Position numbers and translations under genes: made by a program. The notes below the pieces were generated by a model, which was given only the letters and a program-made list of their open reading frames with translations, ran no database searches and was not told where the DNA came from. A stretch of 64,000 nt of DNA, taken from NCBI RefSeq assembly GCF_000424465.1, contig NZ_AUJY01000008.1:167511-231510 (forward strand), written 5' to 3'. Origin of the DNA: Butyrivibrio hungatei NK4A153. GTDB lineage: Bacteria > Bacillota > Clostridia > Lachnospirales > Lachnospiraceae. Shown one piece after another: positions 56,683-64,000 of this stretch (position 1 is the first letter of the stretch; each line of letters opens with the position of its first letter).

Positions 56683-58452
56683 TTGGATAAAGTATTAGAG
56701 ATTATATCAAAGGAAGTCGGAGATGCGTTTGAGAAGGCAGGATATGACAGGGAGCTCGGAAGGGTTACCATTTCAAACAGACCCGATCTGTGCGAGTATC
56801 AGTGTAACGGTGCAATGGCGGGTGCCAAGAAGTACGGCAAGGCTCCGTTTATGATCGCTGATGATGTTGCCGCAAATCTTGCAGGCAACGAGATGTTTGA
56901 GAAAGTTGAGTCGGTTAAGCCGGGATTTCTCAATATCATCGTGAGCGGTGATTTTGCAAGAGGTTACATCGTAAAGATGCTTCATGAGAAGCACATGGGT
57001 GTTACAATGCCCGGTCATGAGCCTTCATATATCATCGATTACGGCGGACCTAACGTTGCAAAGCCCCTTCACGTGGGGCATCTTCGTTCTGCCGTTATCG
57101 GAGAGAGTATCAAGAGAATCTTGAGATACACAGGAAACAAGATTATCGGTGACGTTCATCTCGGCGACTGGGGACTTCAGATGGGACTTGTTATCACGGG
57201 GCTCAAGGAGAGAAAGCCAGATCTTTGCTACTTTGATCCCGATTATACAGGTTCTTATCCCAAGGAGGCGCCTTTTACCGTATCAGAGCTTGAGGAAATC
57301 TATCCTGCAGCAAGCAAGAAGTCCAAGGAGGACGAGGCATTTAAGGCTGAGGCTATGGAAGCAACCAAGCTTTTGCAGGACGGATACAAGCCTTACAGAG
57401 CTCTTTGGCATCACATTTTGAATGTGTCTGTAGAAGATCTTAAGAAGAACTATAACAAGCTCGGAGTATCTTTTGACCTCTGGAAGGGCGAGTCTGACGC
57501 GCATGTAGCAATCCCTGACATGGTTGAGTATATGAAGAGCAAGGGATATGCGCATGAGAGCCAGGGCGCGCTAGTAGTTGACGTTGCAGAGGAGACTGAT
57601 ACAAAAGAGATTCCGCCTTGCATGATTCTTAAGTCTGACGGAGCTTCTTTGTACAACACAACAGATCTTGCGACTATCAGACAGCGTATGGACGAGGTTC
57701 ATCCTCAGGGAATCATCTATGTTGTTGACAAGAGGCAGGAGCTTTATTTCACACAGGTATTCCGTTGTGCAAGAAAGACAAAGCTCGTTATGCCTGAGAC
57801 AGAGCTTCATTTTGTAGGTTTCGGAACAATGAACGGCGCTGACGGCAAGCCTTTCAAGACAAGAGAGGGCGGCGTAATGCGTCTTGAGAATCTCATTTCT
57901 GAGATCGATGAGAAGATGTTTGCAAGAATCAAGGAAGGTAATCCTGAGATTTCTGACGAGGAGGCAAAAGATACAGCGCACAAGGTTGCCGTATCTGCCA
58001 TTAAGTACGGAGACCTCTCAAACCAGCCTTCAAAAGATTATATATTCGATATTGATAAATTCACTTCTTTCGAGGGAGATACAGGTCCGTACATCCTTTA
58101 TACAATGGTACGTATCAAGTCTATCCTCAAGAAGTTCGAGGAAGCAGGCGGAAACGTAAAGGATGCAAAGCTTGGCAATCCCGACAGCGATGCTATGAAG
58201 AGCCTTATGCTTCTTCTTACAAGATTTGCCGATTCGGTTGAGAGCGCAGCCAAAGATCTTGCTCCTAACAGAATCTGTGCATATATCTACGACCTCAGCA
58301 ATGCATTCAACAGTTTCTACCACGGAACAAGAATCCTTGCAGAGACAGATGAGTACAAGAAAGAGAGCTACATTGCTCTTCTTGCGATAACACTTAAAGT
58401 ATTAGAGACAGGAATAGACCTCTTAGGCTTCAACGCGCCTGAGAGGATGTGA
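56683..58452 (+). CDS. argS: arginyl-tRNA synthetase
   Basis: A 589-residue class Ia synthetase, full length. It has the N-terminal Add-1 domain (about residues 1-110), the catalytic domain with the HIGH-type motif KPLHVGHLRSAVIG, a KMSKS-position sequence GKPFKTREGGVMRL, and the all-helical anticodon domain ending LLGFNAPERM. The start is TTG, seven bases after GAAGG; no in-frame ATG fits the conserved N-terminus. Confidence 0.97.
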   Translation: MDKVLEIISKEVGDAFEKAGYDRELGRVTISNRPDLCEYQCNGAMAGAKKYGKAPFMIADDVAANLAGNEMFEKVESVKPGFLNIIVSGDFARGYIVKMLHEKHMGVTMPGHEPSYIIDYGGPNVAKPLHVGHLRSAVIGESIKRILRYTGNKIIGDVHLGDWGLQMGLVITGLKERKPDLCYFDPDYTGSYPKEAPFTVSELEEIYPAASKKSKEDEAFKAEAMEATKLLQDGYKPYRALWHHILNVSVEDLKKNYNKLGVSFDLWKGESDAHVAIPDMVEYMKSKGYAHESQGALVVDVAEETDTKEIPPCMILKSDGASLYNTTDLATIRQRMDEVHPQGIIYVVDKRQELYFTQVFRCARKTKLVMPETELHFVGFGTMNGADGKPFKTREGGVMRLENLISEIDEKMFARIKEGNPEISDEEAKDTAHKVAVSAIKYGDLSNQPSKDYIFDIDKFTSFEGDTGPYILYTMVRIKSILKKFEEAGGNVKDAKLGNPDSDAMKSLMLLLTRFADSVESAAKDLAPNRICAYIYDLSNAFNSFYHGTRILAETDEYKKESYIALLAITLKVLETGIDLLGFNAPERM

Positions 58453-58472
58453 GCGATATATGGAATGAGTAA

Positions 58473-58530
58473 CCACAGTATTTTCGTGCTTGCACGAAAA
58501 ATACTGTGGTTATATCGCTGTTTTTTATGG
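58473..58530 (+). terminator. terminator after argS
   Basis: CCACAGTATTTTCGTGC pairs with GCACGAAAAATACTGTGG with a single bulged base and a 2-nt loop. A T6 run follows 15-20 bases later. The near-perfect symmetry means it could also act as a regulatory palindrome for the MATE gene. Confidence 0.7.
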
Positions 58531-58539
58531 GAAATTGAT

Positions 58540-59895
58540 ATGAGTAAACAAATAAATGAGACAAATCATATGTTCAGCAACAGGAAACTCTTTCTGTTGC
58601 TGATTCCTATTATAGCTGAACAATTCCTCACTTCTCTTATGGGCATGGCAGATTCCATGATGGTAAGTACCGTCGGGCCTGCGGCTCTTTCGGGAGTGTC
58701 GCTTGTTGATGCTGTAAATCTCCTTGTTGTTCAGGCATTCAATGCCATGGCAACAGGCGGAGTTATCATATGCTCAAACTACATAGGTCAGAAAAATCTC
58801 AAGAAGGCCAATGACTCTGCAAGACAGGTACTTTTGGTCTCGCTTTCGATATCTCTTTTTATGACAATTCTGGGACTGATTTTCAGGACAAGCCTTTTAA
58901 GCCTTATATTTGGTGAAGTTGATGCTGATGTAATGAGAGCTTCGCAGATTTATTTTCTTTTGACCATAATATCATACCCGTTCGTATCGCTTGCAGCGGC
59001 GGCCAGCGCGATTTTCAGGGCGCAGGCAAATACGGGGCTTCCTATGAAGATTGCTATTATTTCAAATATGCTTAATGTTGTGGGAAACGCCGTGCTTATC
59101 TATGTTTTCAGGATGGGCGTTGCGGGTGCGGCGACATCTACGCTTGTTTCAAGGATGTTTAACGCTGTTGTGCTGCTGGTGCTTCTCAGAAGCAAGAAGA
59201 ACGAGATATCTGTGAGAGATTATATGAAGATTCGTCCGCATAAGCATAGCATTAAGAAGATTCTTGCTATGGGTGTGCCGAACGGAATCGAGAATTCCAT
59301 GTTCCAGTTCGGAAGACTTGCGATTCAGTCGTCTGTTTCAACGCTCGGGACAATAACCATTGCGGCGCAGTCTATGACTGTTATTTTGGAGAATGTAAAC
59401 GGTGTGGCAGGTGTCGGAGTCGGAATCGGCCTTATGACTATTGTTGGGCAGTGCCTTGGCGCAGGCAAGAAGGATGAAGCTGTTTTTTATACCAAGAAGA
59501 TGATCAAATGGGGATATATAGCGGTGCTTACGAGTTGCCTCATTGCATATGCGATTGCGAGGCCGGTAACAGTGCTCGCAGGAATGCCTTCTGAGAGTGC
59601 GAGACAGTGTATCTATATGATGGGTTGGATTACGATCATTAAGCCTCTTTTTTGGGCTCCTTCATTTGTGACTGCTTATGGTATGCGTGCTGCAGGAGAT
59701 GTTAGATTTTCGATGATCGTATCAACACTTACCATGTGGCTTTGCAGAGTTTCACTTGCAACTTATCTCATTCGCGTTGCGCATATCGGCGCTATGGGTG
59801 TTTGGATTGGTATGTTCTGTGATTGGGGAATAAGAGCAATCATATTCACGATAAGGTTTGCGAGCAAGAAGTGGATTCATAAAGTGGTGGAGTAA
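58540..59895 (+). CDS. MATE family efflux transporter
   Basis: A 451-residue sodium- or proton-driven multidrug exporter with about twelve helices in two MatE repeats (AEQFLTSLMGMADSMMVSTVGPAALSGVSL begins the first; MGVPNGIENSMFQFGRLAIQSS begins the second). The start is placed at ATG 58540; the frame is open to 58465 but that would translate the argS terminator hairpin. The substrate is unknown. Confidence 0.93.
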   Translation: MSKQINETNHMFSNRKLFLLLIPIIAEQFLTSLMGMADSMMVSTVGPAALSGVSLVDAVNLLVVQAFNAMATGGVIICSNYIGQKNLKKANDSARQVLLVSLSISLFMTILGLIFRTSLLSLIFGEVDADVMRASQIYFLLTIISYPFVSLAAAASAIFRAQANTGLPMKIAIISNMLNVVGNAVLIYVFRMGVAGAATSTLVSRMFNAVVLLVLLRSKKNEISVRDYMKIRPHKHSIKKILAMGVPNGIENSMFQFGRLAIQSSVSTLGTITIAAQSMTVILENVNGVAGVGVGIGLMTIVGQCLGAGKKDEAVFYTKKMIKWGYIAVLTSCLIAYAIARPVTVLAGMPSESARQCIYMMGWITIIKPLFWAPSFVTAYGMRAAGDVRFSMIVSTLTMWLCRVSLATYLIRVAHIGAMGVWIGMFCDWGIRAIIFTIRFASKKWIHKVVE

Positions 59896-59900
59896 GTTGG

Positions 59901-60090
59901 GTGCGGATTCGCAGAATACTGTTGTGAGAAAACACCGGATGCGGATTCGTAGAATACTGTTGTGAGAAAACGCCAGATGCGGATTCGCAGAATGTTGTAA
60001 TGAGAAAGCGCCGGATGCGGATTCGCAGAATGCTGTAGTGAGAAAACGCCAGATGCGGATTCGCAGAATGCTGTAGTGAGAAAGCATCAG
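59901..60090 (+). repeat. five tandem 38-bp repeats
   Basis: Five head-to-tail copies with an exact 38-bp period start at 59901, 59939, 59977, 60015 and 60053. The unit begins ATGCGGATTCGCAGAAT and contains TGCG-GATT-CGCA, a short hairpin. Copies differ at a few positions. They begin five bases after the MATE stop codon. There are no spacers, so this is not a CRISPR. Function unknown. Confidence 0.9.
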
Positions 60091-60355
60091 ATGTGTAAAA
60101 TAGCGTGTTGGCGCGGAGCTGTGCACCTGATTTACGCAAAGAAGTGAGGCGGACTTGTGGCAGAGTTTGCTTTGTGATAGAATAATTTCTGCTTTTATGT
60201 TGTTATGTATATTATTCGGTCGCCGGTTCCGGCGCCTGTATCTTGAGTTATCCGTTCGGATAAGGATTTTCACTGAGAATTTAGCAGTGTATTTGGGATG
60301 TATTTGAGAATGCTTTGCAGATGAGTTTTATTTGGGAACTTTTGTTTGAACAGGG
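60091..60355. other. intergenic stretch with two short hairpins
   Basis: No credible gene lies here. Two stable hairpins occur side by side: CGCCGG-TT-CCGGCG (60221-60234) and TTATCCG-TT-CGGATAA (60248-60263). They have no T-run on the plus strand. They could belong to a small RNA, but I see no promoter pair to support it. Confidence 0.4.
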
Positions 60356-60516
60356 CTAGTGTGATGTCTTGTTGACAATTTGATAAATTACTTGTGAAAT
60401 AATCCATGTACTGCGTTGTCGTCAATCGTCGATGCCCGCATCGACTTAATCCTCTGCCTTGTACATAAATCATTTCACTTCGCAATTGATCAAAAGTCAG
60501 CAAGACATCACACTAG
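60356..60516. repeat. foldback element with 56-bp inverted arms
   Basis: The left arm (60356-60411) and right arm (60461-60516) are imperfect inverted copies that both begin CTAGTGTGATGTCTTG at their outer ends and meet GTAC at their inner ends. The 49-bp centre carries a perfect hairpin, GTCGATGC-CC-GCATCGAC (60428-60445). This resembles a MITE or other small foldback element. A related, diverged half copy follows at about 60531-60569. Confidence 0.75.
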
Positions 60517-60622
60517 TGTACTGGCACGATGATAATTTGGTAAACTACTTGCGAAATAATTGCATGCAGGACTATGTGCTGAGCATGAAGAAGCATGGAT
60601 AATTGTGGCTGGCATGGAGGTG

Positions 60623-60657
60623 ATATGACCCTATAGTGTTGTGAGTACAAATAGGAC
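60623..60657 (+). repeat. 35-bp repeat, copy 1
   Basis: It starts ATATGACCCTATAGTG and ends AATAGGAC. It matches copy 2 at 60708-60742 in 28 of 35 positions. The centre is variable while both ends are conserved. Confidence 0.65.
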
Positions 60658-60707
60658 CATGCTATGTGCCGGAAATAAGCACAGAATATCAGGTCTGCAA
60701 AGGAGAA

Positions 60708-60742
60708 ATATGACCCTACGGTGTAATGAGAGCAGATAGGAC
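60708..60742 (+). repeat. 35-bp repeat, copy 2, at the transposon boundary
   Basis: It starts ATATGACCCTACGGTG and ends GATAGGAC, and the next base is the first of the transposon end (TGTCA). The insertion therefore lies exactly at the end of this repeat unit. Confidence 0.65.
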
Positions 60743-60826
60743 TGTCACGCGGCAAATTAACTTTCCATCCGCCCGCAATTCCAACGCATATTAAAATCGT
60801 TTTTTTTGTTTCTTATCTATCACTAT

Positions 60827-60854
60827 CGTGCTGTTTTTTACGGCACGCTTTTTT
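60827..60854 (+). terminator. terminator inside the transposon left end
   Basis: CGTGCTG and CGGCACG (one T-G pair) form a 7-bp stem followed by C and six T. It would block outside transcription from entering the transposon genes. Confidence 0.8.
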
Positions 60855-61051
60855 CTTGTATCTGTAGTCTTAATACTGTATAGTTTTTCCTGTTGTTTAT
60901 TGACTAAATAAAAAGAGGAAGAACCCATCCGACCAAAGATCCGTTCTCCCTCATAACCAAACTTAAGCGCTGTAAACAGGTCCTGTGCAGGATCTAAGTC
61001 CTAATTAATGGTTGCCTGTGCATAAACAGTCATCTTAAGAATCGCCTTGTT

Positions 61052-61660
61052 ATGATACGAGAGAATCAATTAAAATGCAACCTTATCCGACAAAAAAATT
61101 CAACAAAAACTCTGTTTGATTCTTTTATGACATCGTTCAAGCCAAAGAAAACAAAGTGTCCTTCATGCGGGCGTACCGGCGATTGCAATAGCTTTGCCAA
61201 GTATAATCGTTATGTTGTGGACTTTATAAAGGGCAAGCCCGTCTCATCTACGATTGAGATTGTACGTGTAAAGTGTTCCTGTGGCTGTACGCATGCCATT
61301 CTTCCAGATCCTATAATCCCATATGATTCTTATAGTCTTTTCTTCATCCTCCGTGTTCTCACAGAATACGCCATGAAGCGTTATACCGTTTCAAATCTCT
61401 GTGATCGCTTTGGGATTTCTCCATCAACACTCTATCGCTGGAAAGATCTCTATAAAAAACATCGGCTTGAATGGCAAGGGCTTTTAAAAACTTTAGAGCA
61501 GACCTTCTTTGCTTCATTGGTGGAGCTCGCCTTTCTTGCTCCATACTCCTCCCATGCATTGTCTTTTTTGCAGAAAACAGGCATGTCTTTTTTGCAATCA
61601 CACAAAAATCCAACGCACTTGCCGCGGAGCAAATCTCCTCCGGATTTCAATTGCCCGTAA
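61052..61660 (+). CDS. transposon-associated zinc-finger and HTH protein (DUF6431-like)
   Basis: A 202-residue protein. A zinc-ribbon-like cysteine set (CPSCGRTGDC and VKCSCGCTHA) is followed by a helix-turn-helix (YTVSNLCDRFGISPSTLYRWKDLYKKH). I recall such DUF6431-type proteins as the first gene of transposons that also carry a DDE integrase and an ExeA-like ATPase, as here. Its role is probably end or target DNA recognition. No strong ribosome binding site precedes ATG 61052; ATG 61126 (MTSFKPKKTKCPSCG) is an alternative start. Confidence 0.7.
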   Translation: MIRENQLKCNLIRQKNSTKTLFDSFMTSFKPKKTKCPSCGRTGDCNSFAKYNRYVVDFIKGKPVSSTIEIVRVKCSCGCTHAILPDPIIPYDSYSLFFILRVLTEYAMKRYTVSNLCDRFGISPSTLYRWKDLYKKHRLEWQGLLKTLEQTFFASLVELAFLAPYSSHALSFLQKTGMSFLQSHKNPTHLPRSKSPPDFNCP

Positions 61661-61728
61661 TCACACGACACGGGAATGGTAATCCCCTCTTGCCTCATCT
61701 ATGATGCAACCATAGGAGGTAAAGAATT

Positions 61729-62997
61729 ATGAACGATACAAAAAAACTATCAACTGCAACTGAGATTGCTCAATTCCGTTTCGCTCTGATTGCCCCGGTG
61801 ATCCAGGGTCTGTTTCCTGACGCCTCAAGAACAGCTTATTACAAAAGAGTAACGGAAAAGCCGCTCACTTTTCCGGATGGCACCGTAAAAGAAATCAAAT
61901 ATAAAACCCTCGAAAAGTGGGTATCAAACTACCAGCGTTATGGCTACGATGCTCTGTTGCCATCTGAACGTTGCGATAAAGGATGCACCCGTGTACTCAC
62001 AGACACTGCAATAGAAGAGATTTTTCGTCTCAAACAAGACTTCCCCCGGCTAAACGCTACTCAGATTCATGCGCAGCTCATACAGAACGGATTCATTCCT
62101 GCAACTGTAAACGTCTGCTCTGTACAACGCTTTATCAAGAACAATGATCTAAAATCTGCCCGCAACCCAAATATTCGAGACCGCAAAGCTTTTGAGGAAG
62201 ACTCATTCGGGAAGATGTGGCAAACAGATACCTGCTACTTCCCTTACATAACAGAGGACGGAAAATCACATCGTGTCTATGCCATATGTATCATTGACGA
62301 TCATTCAAGACTTATAGTCGGCGGAAAACTCTTTTACAATGACTCTGCCGCAAACTTCCAGTCTGTATTCAAGAATGCTGTCGCAACATACGGAATTCCT
62401 GCTAAGCTTTACACCGATAACGGCGGCCCTTATTCGAACGACCAGCTTTCTCTAATCTGTGGCTCTATCGGTACCGTTCTCCTTCATACAAAAGTTCGCG
62501 ACGGTGCAAGCAAAGCCAAAATAGAAAGATTTTGGAGAACCACCAAAGAGCGTTGGCTCTATGGACTCGATATGGATTCCATTTCATCCCTTGAGGAGTT
62601 CAATACACTTTTTGCTGAATATATTCGCAGCTACAATACAACACTCCATACAGGCATAAACTGTACTCCTTTTGAAAGGTATCAGGCTTCAGTAAAAAAT
62701 GTTCAGTCCCCCAAGTCCCGCGAATGGCTTGATGAATGCTTCTTAAACCGTATCATTCGTAAGGTGCGAAAAGATGCAACTGTTTCCTTCGGAAAAGTAT
62801 CCTATGACGTCCCAATGCAGTTCATTGACATGAAAGTCGAGATACGTTTTCGTCCGGGAGAAATGGATTCTGCGTTCATCCTTTTCGAAAAAGAGCATTA
62901 TCCGATACGTCCTACGAACAAAGTTGAGAACTGTCATACAAAACGCAACAATGGTCCCACCATTGATTATTCGAAGTTAGGAGATTCCAATGTATAA
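61729..62997 (+). CDS. DDE integrase-type transposase
   Basis: A 422-residue transposase with an N-terminal HTH region, an rve (retroviral integrase-like) core and a C-terminal Mu-type beta-barrel. The catalytic triad is Asp in WQTDTCYF, Asp in YTDNGGPY and Glu in KAKIERFWRTTKERW. It cuts and joins the TGTCA ends and works with the ATPase encoded next. AGGAGG precedes the ATG. The gene appears intact. Confidence 0.9.
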   Translation: MNDTKKLSTATEIAQFRFALIAPVIQGLFPDASRTAYYKRVTEKPLTFPDGTVKEIKYKTLEKWVSNYQRYGYDALLPSERCDKGCTRVLTDTAIEEIFRLKQDFPRLNATQIHAQLIQNGFIPATVNVCSVQRFIKNNDLKSARNPNIRDRKAFEEDSFGKMWQTDTCYFPYITEDGKSHRVYAICIIDDHSRLIVGGKLFYNDSAANFQSVFKNAVATYGIPAKLYTDNGGPYSNDQLSLICGSIGTVLLHTKVRDGASKAKIERFWRTTKERWLYGLDMDSISSLEEFNTLFAEYIRSYNTTLHTGINCTPFERYQASVKNVQSPKSREWLDECFLNRIIRKVRKDATVSFGKVSYDVPMQFIDMKVEIRFRPGEMDSAFILFEKEHYPIRPTNKVENCHTKRNNGPTIDYSKLGDSNV

Positions 62998-63796
62998 TGA
63001 CTATTATTCACTTGCATTCAACCCTTTTGACAAACAACAGATTTCTGAAAAAGACTGTTTTCGTTCAAAGGATTTCGATGAAATGACGTCAAGACTCAAT
63101 GTCTTAAAAGATGTCCGTGGAATCGGGCTTTTTACCGCAAGCCCAGGGATGGGAAAATCTTACTGCCTGCGTTGTTTTGCAAAAAGCCTCAATCCAAATC
63201 TTCACCATATGGAATACATCTGTCTTTCAACAATCAGCGTTGCCGACTTTTATAAACAGCTCTGTATAATCCTGGGTGTTAGTGAAAAAGGTGGCAAAAC
63301 CGCCATGTTTAAAGCCATCCAAGAACAGATCTACTATCTGTACCACGAAAAACGGCAACCGCTCCTTCTTGCCATAGATGAAGCGCAGTATCTTTCAAAC
63401 GGAATCTTTAATGACATCAAGATGCTGATGAATTACGGCTACGATTCCGTCAACTGCTTCACACTCATCCTTTGTGGAGAATCTCATTTAAATGACATAC
63501 TCCGCAAGCAGATCCACGAAGCTCTCCGTCAAAGGATAACTATACACTATAATTATCAAGGGCTTACAGATGATGAAGTAATGAGTTATGTCGTTCACAA
63601 GTTGAACTGCGCCGGAAGCTCTAAAGCAATAATCGACGAATCGGCACTCCGCGCCGTGGCAAGCCATACACATGGAAATCCAAGGCTGATCGATAATCTT
63701 ATGAGCGATGCTCTTGTAATCGGTTCCCAGCAGGATAAAAAAAGTATTGATACTGATATAATCCTTGCTGCTGTAAACAATCAGAATCTCGGATAA
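62990..63796 (+). CDS. transposon AAA ATPase, ExeA/TniB/MuB type
   Basis: A 268-residue AAA+ ATPase with Walker A ASPGMGKS (about residues 49-56), Walker B LLLAIDEAQYL and sensor residues near LILCGESHL. In TniB, MuB and TnsC this subunit polymerises on target DNA and activates the transposase. It overlaps the transposase gene by eight bases. Its C-terminal helical domain (ESALRAVASHTHGNPRLIDNL) is typical of ExeA-like proteins. Confidence 0.9.
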   Translation: MYNDYYSLAFNPFDKQQISEKDCFRSKDFDEMTSRLNVLKDVRGIGLFTASPGMGKSYCLRCFAKSLNPNLHHMEYICLSTISVADFYKQLCIILGVSEKGGKTAMFKAIQEQIYYLYHEKRQPLLLAIDEAQYLSNGIFNDIKMLMNYGYDSVNCFTLILCGESHLNDILRKQIHEALRQRITIHYNYQGLTDDEVMSYVVHKLNCAGSSKAIIDESALRAVASHTHGNPRLIDNLMSDALVIGSQQDKKSIDTDIILAAVNNQNLG

Positions 63797-63817
63797 GGTA
63801 TTAAATTTTCAATGAGC

Positions 63818-63840
63818 AAGGCTGTGGTTTCCGCAGCCTT
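63818..63840 (+). terminator. hairpin after the transposon genes
   Basis: AAGGCTGTGG and CCGCAGCCTT form a 10-bp stem (one T-G pair) with a TTT loop. Only a short T-run follows, so termination efficiency is uncertain. The remaining bases to the window end are the non-coding right end of the transposon. Confidence 0.55.
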
Positions 63841-64000
63841 ATTTCAATAAAGGATTTTTCCTATGCTGAAATAAACCCGCGAATAGCGTGCCGCTACACC
63901 GTCAGAATCATGCTGTTAGCGAAAAGACTGCGCCGTTCAAGCGGAGAAATCGCAGAAATCAATTTGCAATAACCCCCGCTCTCAATTCGCCGTTTGACAA

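Larger units (their letters stand above)
60743..63999 (+). mobile_element. three-gene DDE transposon with TGTCA termini, about 3257 bp
   Basis: The left end reads TGTCACGCGGCAAATTAA. The right end, read inward from 63999, is TGTCAAACGGCGAATTGA. Fourteen of 18 bases agree, and TGTCA ends are typical of the Tn552/Tn5053/Mu-like group of DDE transposons. Between them lie a zinc-finger/HTH protein, a DDE integrase-type transposase and an AAA ATPase. The five bases before the left end are AGGAC; the only base visible past the right end is A, which is compatible with a 5-bp target duplication. Confidence 0.75.

Noticed and set aside
58465..58539. Longer N-terminus for the MATE transporter
   Set aside because: Those 25 codons coincide with the terminator hairpin of argS.
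59901..60090. CRISPR array
   Set aside because: The 38-bp units are directly adjacent with no spacers, and no cas genes are present.
59752..60273. Minus-strand frame of 173 codons over the 38-bp repeats
   Set aside because: It is open only because the repeat unit lacks stops in that frame; the protein is repetitive and overlaps the MATE gene.

Overview
The window looks like a chromosome segment of a motile, fibre-degrading member of the Lachnospiraceae, of the Butyrivibrio/Pseudobutyrivibrio kind. This is inferred from gene content and AT-rich intergenic DNA, not from a database match. The support is a Clostridia-type division and cell-wall cluster lacking murE, murF, murG and ftsA between mraZ and ftsZ, three chemoreceptors, sigma-28-like flagellar regulation, and glycoside hydrolases for xylo-oligosaccharides and fructans. 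No rRNA, CRISPR array or prophage structural gene was seen.

Layout. 1-3 kb: a Nudix hydrolase, two GNAT acetyltransferases and a DMT exporter, with two copies of a 33-nt dispersed repeat. 3-7 kb: two chemoreceptors. 7-13.7 kb: an AraC-type regulator divergent from a four-gene uptake and hydrolysis operon (binding protein, two permeases, GH120-type beta-xylosidase). 13.9-18.3 kb: an XRE regulator, then a solute-binding lipoprotein paired with a chemoreceptor and no permeases. 18.5-26.7 kb: a toxin remnant, a LacI regulator divergent from a GH32-like lipoprotein, and a giant eight-repeat surface protein that is broken by an in-frame TAG and ends in half of a chemoreceptor signalling domain. 26.7-33.3 kb: a mobile island with an IS1182-type element inserted in a terminator, an ISL3 remnant, a 13-bp tandem repeat array beside a small HTH gene, a tRNA array, an Rpn-family nuclease, and a small integrative module (structured RNA, terminator, MazF-excisionase fusion, frameshifted integrase). 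33.4-45.8 kb: ychF, lgt and the mraZ-to-ftsZ operon. 45.8-53.5 kb: a DUF2142-type membrane protein, nrdR and a five-gene peptide/nickel-type ABC transporter. 53.6-59.9 kb: a small protein behind a sigma-28-like promoter, a fused aroE-aroK, queH, argS and a MATE transporter. 59.9-64 kb: a 38-bp tandem repeat, a foldback element, and a three-gene DDE transposon with TGTCA ends that reaches the window edge.

How the genes work together. The sugar loci couple sensing, uptake and hydrolysis: AraC or LacI regulators face their target operons, and a free binding protein is paired with a chemoreceptor. The division operon makes lipid I, polymerises septal peptidoglycan and builds the Z-ring from one promoter carrying MraZ repeats. 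The most unusual part is the 31.0-33.3 kb module, where a toxin fold is fused to a Tn916-type excisionase and preceded by a structured, terminator-ended leader RNA, an arrangement reminiscent of RNA-antitoxin systems.
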